Below are positions 1 through 5,619 of a stretch of 7,226 nucleotides of DNA, piece by piece. The stretch's first letter is position 1. Each line of letters starts with the position of its first letter. The translations under genes and the position numbers were made by a program. Below the pieces are notes generated by a model. It saw only the letters and a program-made list of their open reading frames with translations, did no database searches and was not told the origin of the DNA. Origin of the DNA: an uncultured Odoribacter sp. (lineage in GTDB: Bacteria > Bacteroidota > Bacteroidia > Bacteroidales > Marinifilaceae); contig CAKVCR010000143.1 in assembly GCA_934725835.1 (NCBI GenBank), positions 1 through 7,226 on the forward strand, written 5' to 3'.

Positions 1-76
1 CCAGAGTTATGACGATCGTGACAATGGCGTTCCGGAAGGATTTCAGGCCATCACCGATGATGACATCCCATTCTAA
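1..76 (+). CDS. ssb: C-terminal fragment of a single-stranded DNA-binding protein
   Basis: Read from base 2, the + strand is open for 24 codons and ends at TAA 74-76. The peptide has an acidic, Gly/Pro-containing stretch and finishes AITDDDIPF. SSB proteins end in a flexible acidic tail with the tip D-D-[DE]-[ILV]-P-F, which docks partner proteins of replication and repair; such an exact tip immediately before a stop is hard to get by chance. The OB-fold and start codon lie left of the window. From memory, the chromosomal Bacteroides SSB usually ends DDLPF, so this may be a second copy from a plasmid, phage or conjugative element, but that is inference. It is oriented against mrdA and shares bases with the end of that gene, which is not a normal arrangement. 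The call rests on 24 residues only. Confidence 0.72.
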   Translation, partial: QSYDDRDNGVPEGFQAITDDDIPF

Positions 77-77
77 T
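51..77. other. Junction between ssb 3' end and interrupted mrdA
   Basis: On the - strand, mrdA-like coding is convincing down to the GCH motif (codons 349-351, about bases 63-71) and hits TGA at 51-53. On the + strand the ssb tip and stop occupy 56-76. The bases around 57-76 therefore fit both proteins, so the exact breakpoint cannot be placed; it may sit in a short shared sequence of up to about 17-20 bp. That is the kind of overlap that can cause an assembly join or a microhomology-mediated rearrangement. No target-site duplication, inverted repeat or integrase is visible in the window. Confidence 0.6.
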
Positions 78-1112
78 TCCCCCAATCTGAGTCTTTGATG
101 GACCATAGCACTCAAAACTTGTTTCTGGGGTTATTACTTTTTCTTTTAAACCATAAAGAGCCTGGAGTGTTTTAAAAGTGGAGCCTGGAGGATAGGCAGC
201 ACCAACAGTACGATCAAACAGAGGTTCATTAGGGTCTTCACTTAATTTTTTATAGTTTTTCCCACGCTCCAATCCAATCATCAATTGTGGGTCATATCCG
301 GGACTTGACACTTTAAGCAATATCTCCCCTGTTGCAGGTTCTATGGCAATAATGCCTCCTTTTTTGTTATGCATTAATTGATATGCGTATTCCTGGAGGT
401 CAATATCCAAGGTTGTCGTAAGATTTTGACCGACGACGGCTGATTTATCGTATTCTCCATTCTGGTAAGAACCCATAATACGATTATGATTGTCAACCAA
501 AAAGATACGTTCACCTTTTATTCCTCTTAAAACTTTCTCGTAGGTCTTCTCCAAGCCATTGATGCCGATATAGTCACCTGGTGCATAATTGCTATCACGT
601 TCGATTTGAGCCTGATTGACTTCTCCTATATAACCAAATACATCTGCAGAATGGGATACATTGTATTTACGCAAAGTTCGGGTCTGCATAAAGAATCCCG
701 GATATTTATATAATTTTTCTTGCAAGATAGCATACTTGTCAGCTGTTATTTGGGAAACAAGGACAGATGCTCTGAATGTTGAATATTTACGACATTTGGC
801 AATGTTCTTGATGAGTATATTCTTTTCTATGCCCAAAATATTTATAAGTTCAAGCGTGTCAAAAGATTTGACTTGGCGAGGTATTATCATCAAATCATAA
901 GCCGGTTGATTTTCAACTAAAAGCTTATTGTTTCTGTCAAAAATCAGTCCCCTCGCAGGATATTGTGTCACAATGCGTTGTGAATTTTGCATTGCTTTGA
1001 GTTCAAATGTATCATCCACCACCTGCATATAGAATAGGCGGACTATATATATAAGGCAAACGCAGATTATAATCGAAGATATAACTGTTTTGCGGTACGA
1101 GTATTTATTCAT
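51..1112 (-). CDS. mrdA: Peptidoglycan transpeptidase PBP2 (MrdA), C-terminally truncated
   Basis: Class B penicillin-binding protein of the elongasome, which cross-links peptidoglycan during lateral wall growth together with RodA. Residues about 9-27 form a membrane anchor. The dimerisation/pedestal domain begins at RGLIFDRNNKLLVENQPAYDL (54-74, typical of PBP2), with YPGF, GYIGEV and GLEKTYEKVLRGIKG further on. The transpeptidase domain opens with the GGIIAIEPATGEIL stretch (252-265) and carries the catalytic S311-T-F-K314 after PPG. The frame stops at residue 353, while family members run to about 600 or more. The SxN and KTG motifs, needed for activity, are absent, so the product as written cannot be an active transpeptidase. 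The paired cysteines (334, 350) and GCH at the end still resemble Bacteroidales PBP2, so homology is lost only in the last few codons. It follows mreD after 32 nt. PBP2 is generally needed for rod shape, so an assembly join is likelier than a true pseudogene. Confidence 0.9.
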   Translation of the reverse strand: MNKYSYRKTVISSIIICVCLIYIVRLFYMQVVDDTFELKAMQNSQRIVTQYPARGLIFDRNNKLLVENQPAYDLMIIPRQVKSFDTLELINILGIEKNILIKNIAKCRKYSTFRASVLVSQITADKYAILQEKLYKYPGFFMQTRTLRKYNVSHSADVFGYIGEVNQAQIERDSNYAPGDYIGINGLEKTYEKVLRGIKGERIFLVDNHNRIMGSYQNGEYDKSAVVGQNLTTTLDIDLQEYAYQLMHNKKGGIIAIEPATGEILLKVSSPGYDPQLMIGLERGKNYKKLSEDPNEPLFDRTVGAAYPPGSTFKTLQALYGLKEKVITPETSFECYGPSKTQIGGIRMGCHHR

Positions 1113-1144
1113 TTCATAAAAATTTGAAACGTCCCTGAACTTAA

Positions 1145-1642
1145 TTAGTTTTGTTTCTTTTTCAAAGCAATAAAATAGTATAACAGCATAAATAGGGTTG
1201 AAGCTAATGTGCTGAATACAATGCGTGCAAATGTAATCAATAAATTATTGAAACTGAATGCTTCACATAAAATCAATACAAAATTAAAAATTGTATTGTT
1301 GAGCAATATGTATTTGAAGAACCAACTGAATTCACTGATTTTCTGTTTCCCATGTATTCCATCCAATTGTTCACGATTGGATATAAGCAGGGGACGAATA
1401 TAGGCTAAAAATGTAGTTGCAGCAGTGTGGATGCCTATTGTATTATTAGCCAAATCGACAAAAAATCCCAACATGAAACCAAACAATAGAATAACTGCCT
1501 TTTGTATGTGATAAGGCAAGATATAAATAGCCAATATGTATATGTTTATGTATACATATGAATGTATTTGTATGTTGTCCAATATAGTTAATTGAACAAA
1601 TAACAAAATAAACAGATGTATAAAATATGTGACATTATTCAT
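1145..1642 (-). CDS. mreD: Rod shape-determining membrane protein MreD
   Basis: A 165-residue, strongly hydrophobic protein with about five predicted membrane spans (roughly residues 5-22, 28-58 containing one or two, 68-88, 108-130, 135-158) and a Lys-rich C-terminus, the size and profile of MreD. MreD is the poorly conserved integral-membrane partner that links MreC/MreB to the PBP2-RodA wall synthase. Sequence motifs are weak, and the call rests on hydropathy, length and its place between mreC and mrdA. The motif FMLGFFVDLANNTIGIHTAA (56-75) matches the usual G-hh-D-hhn-n-hG-hh-s core of MreD. Its ATG lies inside the end of mreC (ATGAATAA, 8-nt overlap), so translation is probably coupled to mreC. 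Confidence 0.88.
   Translation of the reverse strand: MNNVTYFIHLFILLFVQLTILDNIQIHSYVYINIYILAIYILPYHIQKAVILLFGFMLGFFVDLANNTIGIHTAATTFLAYIRPLLISNREQLDGIHGKQKISEFSWFFKYILLNNTIFNFVLILCEAFSFNNLLITFARIVFSTLASTLFMLLYYFIALKKKQN
1534..1559 (-). repeat. AT-rich inverted repeat inside mreD
   Basis: ATATGTATA (1534-1542) and TATACATAT (1551-1559) are perfect 9-bp complements around an 8-nt loop. The stretch encodes a Tyr/Ile-rich membrane segment (YVYINIYIL), and such codons are almost all A and T, so the symmetry may be fortuitous. Confidence 0.35.
1635..1642 (-). other. mreC/mreD 8-nt stop-start overlap
   Basis: In the transcript the sequence is ATGAATAA: mreC ends GAT GAA TAA while mreD begins at the ATG one base out of frame. 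Ribosomes finishing mreC can re-initiate on mreD directly, which would keep the two membrane partners in fixed ratio. The coupling itself is inferred. Confidence 0.8.
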
Positions 1643-2468
1643 CTCCGATAGCCTCCAGGTGTTCTTGTTCTTGTTTACGAGTGTTCGCTATAATGTATAC
1701 ATTAAATATTCTTTTAAAATCGGTTGCAAGCTTCACCTTTATTGTCAAAAAGTTTGCAGTTTCTTTGTTGACAGATTCTATAAAACCTATAATTATACCT
1801 TCGGGGAAAATAGGGGATAAACCGGAAGTTACAATCGTGTCCCCAATTTCTGCATTAACATGAAAAGGAATATCATTCAAATACGTATAACGATAATCAT
1901 TCCCATCCCATTGAAGCGAACCAAAGTATCCATTTTTCTTTATTTTAGCTGATACTCTTAAATTAACATTTATAAGGGGAAGTATTTTAGAAAAATGTTT
2001 ACTGGGCTTTTCTACAACTCCAACAACTCCCTCACTTGAACACACAGCCATTTCGCTCGTAATTCCGTGTAGACTACCTTTGTTTATTGTAATATAATTT
2101 TTTGTTTTATTGAATCCGGCATTAATCATGTCAGCCGCAATATATACATATTTACACTCAACAAGGTTGAGTGTATGCCATAAAGAATCTGCAATAGAAT
2201 CTTCTTGCAATACTCTTGCTTTTTCTATTTTGTTTCGAAGGGCTGTATTCTCTGCAACTAATTTTTCATTTGTCTCCTTCAAATAAAAATAATCTTTAAT
2301 CTCCGTAACAGTAGATGAGATAGAGCCGAAAAAAGAATACGCATATCCCCCAAATATAGTTCTCTGATAGCTATTGTGCATAACTATCAGAGATAAAGCT
2401 ATGATTTCCAGTATTACAAAAATTATAGTGAAATGATATTTTACTATAAGCTTTATGATTTCTTTCAC
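1635..2468 (-). CDS. mreC: Rod shape-determining protein MreC
   Basis: Bitopic elongasome scaffold that connects cytoplasmic MreB to periplasmic PBP2. Its 277 residues show a short cytoplasmic N-terminus, one membrane helix (about 12-30), a coiled coil (about 60-88, ETNEKLVAENTALRNKIEKA) used for dimerisation, and the two-lobed beta domain. The family signatures are INKGSLHGITSEMAV...GVVGVV (128-152) and GDTIVTSGLSPIFPEG (209-224). The N-terminal KYH...NSYQ pattern is typical of Bacteroidales MreC. The start is a GTG at 2466-2468: the frame upstream offers no ATG before it, and mreB ends only 13 nt earlier. It overlaps mreD by 8 nt. Two perfect 10-bp inverted repeats lie within the coding sequence and are listed separately. 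Confidence 0.95.
   Translation of the reverse strand: MKEIIKLIVKYHFTIIFVILEIIALSLIVMHNSYQRTIFGGYAYSFFGSISSTVTEIKDYFYLKETNEKLVAENTALRNKIEKARVLQEDSIADSLWHTLNLVECKYVYIAADMINAGFNKTKNYITINKGSLHGITSEMAVCSSEGVVGVVEKPSKHFSKILPLINVNLRVSAKIKKNGYFGSLQWDGNDYRYTYLNDIPFHVNAEIGDTIVTSGLSPIFPEGIIIGFIESVNKETANFLTIKVKLATDFKRIFNVYIIANTRKQEQEHLEAIGDE
2153..2175 (-). repeat. Perfect 10-bp hairpin with 3-nt loop inside mreC
   Basis: TACACTCAAC (2153-2162), loop AAG, GTTGAGTGTA (2166-2175), with no mismatch. In mRNA it covers mreC codons 98-106 (H-T-L-N-L-V-E-C-K). No U-tract follows on the transcript side (the sequence continues AATATGTATA), so it is not a canonical intrinsic terminator. It could slow ribosomes, mark an RNase cleavage site or be chance. 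Confidence 0.6.
2361..2393 (-). repeat. Perfect 10-bp inverted repeat near the 5' end of mreC
   Basis: TCTCTGATAG (2361-2370) and CTATCAGAGA (2384-2393) are exact complements around 13 nt. Three further pairs (TAT 2372-2374 with ATA 2380-2382) can close the inner loop after one mismatch. It covers codons 26-36 of mreC, where the membrane helix ends and the NSYQ motif begins. No U-tract follows. Confidence 0.5.
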
Positions 2469-2481
2469 AATCCAAGATATT

Positions 2482-3504
2482 TTATCTAATCAGGAATGAG
2501 AATTTATCTACATTTTTCAATGCTATTCCCGTACCGCGAGCAACGGCTCGTAGGGGGTCTTCTGCAATATGAAAAGGGATATTCATTTTATCGGACAATC
2601 TCTTATCCAAACCACGAAGCAGAGCTCCTCCGCCAGCAAGATAAATACCCTTATTTACAATATCAGCATATAATTCAGGCGGAGTTTGTTCTAAGGCTCC
2701 TAATATTGCAATTTCTATTTTCGAAATTGACTTTTCTAAGCAATGCGCAATCTCCTGATAGGATACAGGTACTTCAACCGGTAACGAAGTCAAGTAATTC
2801 GGACCTTGAACGATAAAATCCGCTGGCGGCTCATCCAATTCTGAAAGGGCAGAACCTACATTGATTTTTATCTGTTCCGCAGTACGTTCTCCAATACGAA
2901 TATTATGCTGACGGCGCATGTATTCCAAAATATCATCTGTCAAATCATCTCCTGCAATACGAATCGATTTGTTGCTGACAATACCACCTAATGATATAAC
3001 CGCAATCTCAGTTGTACCACCACCTATATCAACAATCATATTACCTTCCGGCGCTTCAACATCTAAACCAATGCCTAAAGCAGCAGCCATGGGTTCGTAA
3101 ATCATATATACATCACGTCCTCCGGCATGTTCTGAAGAATCTCGTACCGCACGAATTTCAACCTCTGTACTTCCCGATGGTATACATACAACAATGCGCA
3201 GAGAAGGAGAGAAGAACTTGTTATTTACGCTTGCCATCTTAATCATGCCGCGTAACATTTGTTCCGCTGCATTAAAGTCGGCAATTACACCATCACGGAG
3301 AGGGCGGATTGTTTTAATATTATCATGAGTTTTTCCCTGCATCTGTCTGGCTCTTTCTCCGATAGCAATCACCTTCTCTGTTTTTCTGTCAATGGCAACT
3401 ATAGATGGTTCATTGACAACCATCTTGTCGTTGCATATGATAATCGTATTTGCTGTCCCCAAGTCAACAGCAATATCTTGTGTCAAGAATGAAAATAATC
3501 CCAT
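2482..3504 (-). CDS. mreB: Rod shape-determining actin homologue MreB
   Basis: Actin-like ATPase that forms membrane-associated filaments positioning the lateral wall synthesis machinery. The 340-residue length is normal for the family. Visible motifs are the N-terminal membrane-binding stretch MGLFSFLTQ, phosphate-1 loop DLGTANT (14-20), NEPSIVAID (31-39), IRPLRDGVIADF (66-77), CIPSGSTEVE (107-116), YEPMAAALG (136-144), phosphate-2 loop VDIGGGTTEIAVISLGG (158-174), the IRIAGDDLTDDI stretch (181-192) and the adenosine loop GIYLAGGGALLRGL (286-299). All nucleotide-binding residues expected of a functional MreB appear present. It starts at ATG 3502-3504, 22 nt after purH, and mreC follows after 13 nt, so it is almost certainly in the same transcript as both. 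Confidence 0.98.
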   Translation of the reverse strand: MGLFSFLTQDIAVDLGTANTIIICNDKMVVNEPSIVAIDRKTEKVIAIGERARQMQGKTHDNIKTIRPLRDGVIADFNAAEQMLRGMIKMASVNNKFFSPSLRIVVCIPSGSTEVEIRAVRDSSEHAGGRDVYMIYEPMAAALGIGLDVEAPEGNMIVDIGGGTTEIAVISLGGIVSNKSIRIAGDDLTDDILEYMRRQHNIRIGERTAEQIKINVGSALSELDEPPADFIVQGPNYLTSLPVEVPVSYQEIAHCLEKSISKIEIAILGALEQTPPELYADIVNKGIYLAGGGALLRGLDKRLSDKMNIPFHIAEDPLRAVARGTGIALKNVDKFSFLIR

Positions 3505-3526
3505 TAGTTTTTAATGTATATTAGGG

Positions 3527-5062
3527 TTAATGTTTAAAATGACGCATTCCGGTAAATAGCATCGCAATGCCATACTTGTCTGCAGCATCAATAGATTCTT
3601 GGTCTTTTACAGAGCCTCCCGGCTGAATAATTGCAGTGATACCAGCTTTATGGGCAGCCTCTACACAATCAGGAAAAGGGAAAAAGGCATCAGAAGCCAT
3701 TACACTTCCTGGAATCCTATCTCCGCCTTGGCGAATAGCATTCTCTAAAGCCCAAATACGGCTTACCTGTCCTGGACCGACTCCTGTTGTACAAAGATTT
3801 TTAGCTATGGCAATACCATTAGATTTAGTATGCTTTACAACTTTCCAAGCAAACATTAAATCGCGCAATTCATTTTCTGTCGGTTGGCGTTTAGTCACAA
3901 CTTTCAAGTCCGCATCATTCAACAATTGGGAATCTAATTCCTGTATTAATAAACCTCCTAATACTGTTTTTGATTTGGTAGCTTTCAAATTCTTGTGTCC
4001 TATATTTTCTAATTGAAGTAACCGGATATTCTTCTTCTTGGAAAGTATTTCGAATGCTTCTTTTGAGAAGGAAGGGGCAACAATTACCTCTAAGAAAATT
4101 TTAGACATTTCTGTCGCAGTTTCTGCGTCTATTTCACGATTTGCAGCTACAATACCACCAAAAATAGATACAGGGTCTGCTTCGTAGGCTCGCTTATAGG
4201 CTTCAACTAATGTTGATGCACTTCCTACACCGCATGGATTGGCATGTTTAGCAGCAACGATTGTTGGCTCATCAAATTCCTTCAATGTTTCCAACGCTCC
4301 GTCCGTATCTCCGATATTGTTGTATGACAATTCCTTACCATGCAATTGCACAGCGCCTGGTAATGTTCCTTCCGTATCCTTGATTGATGCGTAGAAAGCT
4401 GCACTTTGATGTGGGTTTTCGCCATAACGCAAATCCTGTTTTTTCTCGTATGTCAGAGTAATTGTCCGGGGATACTTTATATTCAACTTTTCTGAAAAAT
4501 ATCCGGCAATCAAAGCATCATAATGTGACGTGTGAATGAAAACTTTGGCTGCTAACATTTCTTTCGTTTCTGCCGTTGTATCTCCGTTTGCTTTTAATTC
4601 GTTAATGACCGGCACGTAATCCTCCGGATCAGTAAGCACTGTAACAAACTTATAATTCTTGGCGGCAGCACGAATCATTGTAGGACCGCCGATGTCAATA
4701 TTTTCAATAATTTCTTCGTGAGAAACTCCCGGTTTTAAAATTGTTTGTTTGAAGGGATAGAGATTACAAACTACGATATCAATAGGTTCAATACCTAAAT
4801 CATCCATTTGGCGTTTGTGATTTTCATTGTCACGAATCGCTAATATGCCACCTTCAACATTAGGATGCAAGGTTTTTACTCGACCGTCAAAACATTCTGG
4901 AAATTGGGTTAAATCAGAAATATCCATTACTTTGATGCCTTCTTCTTTTAATTTTTTAGAAGTACCTCCGGTTGAAATAATTTCCCAGCCCATCGAATCC
5001 AATGACTTTGCAAACTCTACAATTCCCGTTTTGTCAAAAACACTGATTAATGCTCGTTTCAT
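3527..5062 (-). CDS. purH: Bifunctional AICAR formyltransferase / IMP cyclohydrolase PurH
   Basis: Catalyses the last two steps of de novo purine synthesis: formylation of AICAR with 10-formyl-THF, then ring closure to IMP. It is full length at 511 residues. The N-terminal MGS-like cyclohydrolase domain has SVFDKTGI (7-14), STGGTSKKL (30-38), DGRVKTLHP (59-67), NLYPF (100-104) and ENIDIGGPTMIRAAAKN (120-136). The transformylase domain has LRYGENPHQSAAFY (211-224), the catalytic AAKHANPCGVG (270-280; K272, H273), FGGIVAANR (301-309), KHTKSNGIAIAKN (410-422), GVGPGQVSR (427-435), ASDAFFPFPD (456-465) and the conserved C-terminus FTGMRHFKH. It appears to be the first gene of the - strand cluster, with a 198-nt divergent intergenic region upstream. 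mreB begins 22 nt after its stop with no terminator visible, so the purine gene and the cell-shape genes are probably co-transcribed. Confidence 0.98.
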   Translation of the reverse strand: MKRALISVFDKTGIVEFAKSLDSMGWEIISTGGTSKKLKEEGIKVMDISDLTQFPECFDGRVKTLHPNVEGGILAIRDNENHKRQMDDLGIEPIDIVVCNLYPFKQTILKPGVSHEEIIENIDIGGPTMIRAAAKNYKFVTVLTDPEDYVPVINELKANGDTTAETKEMLAAKVFIHTSHYDALIAGYFSEKLNIKYPRTITLTYEKKQDLRYGENPHQSAAFYASIKDTEGTLPGAVQLHGKELSYNNIGDTDGALETLKEFDEPTIVAAKHANPCGVGSASTLVEAYKRAYEADPVSIFGGIVAANREIDAETATEMSKIFLEVIVAPSFSKEAFEILSKKKNIRLLQLENIGHKNLKATKSKTVLGGLLIQELDSQLLNDADLKVVTKRQPTENELRDLMFAWKVVKHTKSNGIAIAKNLCTTGVGPGQVSRIWALENAIRQGGDRIPGSVMASDAFFPFPDCVEAAHKAGITAIIQPGGSVKDQESIDAADKYGIAMLFTGMRHFKH

Positions 5063-5140
5063 TAGGATTATATTTTAATTACCATTCAACAACATATTAT
5101 TATTAAATGTGTTCGTTTATACTATATAATTATTTCGATG

Positions 5141-5148
5141 CAAAGGTA
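5141..5148 (-). promoter_or_regulatory. Likely -7 box of the purH-mreBCD promoter
   Basis: On the - strand the sequence is TACCTTTG, matching the Bacteroides consensus TAnnTTTG for the primary sigma factor. Transcription would begin around 5133-5137, giving a leader of about 70 nt before the purH ATG. I see no clear TTTG -33 element at the expected distance (about 5168-5173), so the assignment rests on one box and position. Confidence 0.5.
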
Positions 5149-5180
5149 TAAAAATTCAATTTAATTTTAGGCATAATATT

Positions 5181-5190
5181 GTATGCATAC
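5181..5190. promoter_or_regulatory. Perfect 10-bp palindrome between divergent promoters
   Basis: GTATGCATAC is its own reverse complement. The symmetry extends imperfectly to 16 bp (5178-5193) with one mismatched pair. It lies between the two promoter-like boxes, close to the expected -33 zone of the rightward promoter and upstream of the leftward one, a plausible site for a dimeric regulator. No known operator is recognised. Confidence 0.35.
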
Positions 5191-5214
5191 GATGTTTTTT
5201 TCAAAAAAAATCGT

Positions 5215-5222
5215 TATCTTTG
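5215..5222 (+). promoter_or_regulatory. Likely -7 box of the promoter for the small + strand gene
   Basis: TATCTTTG fits the Bacteroides TAnnTTTG consensus exactly. The start of transcription would fall near 5228-5232, about 30 nt before the ATG at 5261. The -33 TTTG is not clear; at that distance the sequence is a T7-C-A8 tract (5195-5210), which could act as a bent, UP-like element. Confidence 0.55.
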
Positions 5223-5260
5223 GATGCTACCACTTATATTAAATCATAAATTAAAACGAT

Positions 5261-5596
5261 ATGAATATTATCACAGCAGATTTTAATTGGATTGCTTTTA
5301 TGATAGTGATTATCGGTGTCGTCATCGGTGTCGTAAAATCTAACGGGAAGAGGGTAGAACAAAAAGTCGTATTTACTTTTGATGACGAATATGAGGATGA
5401 AAGTGAAAATACGATTAACACTCAAGATAGCCACATAGAGAATCAGCATGAATCAGAATTGGTTACAGCCGAAGATAATCCGGTTATAGTAAACTCGACG
5501 GATATCCAAGAGGAGCAGCAATTCGAGACAAAAAGTCAATTTGATATCCGACAAGCAATTATTAGTAGCGAAATTTTAAATCGACCGAATTTCTAA
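5261..5596 (+). CDS. Small single-helix acidic membrane protein, function unknown
   Basis: 111 residues. A short N-terminus is followed by one hydrophobic helix (about 9-25, WIAFMIVIIGVVIGVV) and a basic patch (KSNGKR), which by the positive-inside rule places the long C-terminal part in the cytoplasm. Residues about 40-90 are rich in Glu, Asp, Gln and Asn and are probably disordered. The last 18 residues (FDIRQAIISSEILNRPNF) look ordered and amphipathic. From memory, many short Bacteroidales proteins end in a similar [RK]-x-A-hh-x-SEIL-[NK]-R motif, but no function is known to me. The gene has its own promoter-like box, starts at the first ATG and stops 23 nt before the end of the convergent barrel gene. 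Reality as a gene is supported by the promoter, the helix and the charge pattern. Confidence 0.8.
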   Translation: MNIITADFNWIAFMIVIIGVVIGVVKSNGKRVEQKVVFTFDDEYEDESENTINTQDSHIENQHESELVTAEDNPVIVNSTDIQEEQQFETKSQFDIRQAIISSEILNRPNF

Positions 5597-5619
5597 TCAT
5601 TGAAATCCATTATTCCTTA

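Noticed and set aside
1..56. A frameshift in mrdA, with another - strand frame giving DGLKSFRNAIVT after GCHHR.
   Set aside because: At first this seemed to restore PBP2, but the expected SxN motif is missing in every frame and would need a second indel. The opposite strand reads as a clean SSB tail with the DDDIPF tip and a stop, which explains the bases better.
1534..1559. AT-rich inverted repeat in mreD as a regulatory site.
   Set aside because: It consists of Tyr/Ile/Val codons in a membrane segment; low complexity accounts for the symmetry, so it is listed as a weak repeat only.
3636..4016. A 126-codon + strand frame inside purH, and similar ones inside mrdA, mreB, mreC and the barrel gene.
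   Set aside because: All lie antisense to well-conserved full-length genes, lack motifs and show Ser/Pro/Cys-rich shadow composition.
5234..5449. A 71-codon - strand frame opposite the small acidic gene.
   Set aside because: It has no recognisable domain and no promoter. It runs antisense to a better supported gene and its composition is what the complement of an Asp/Glu-rich coding sequence gives.
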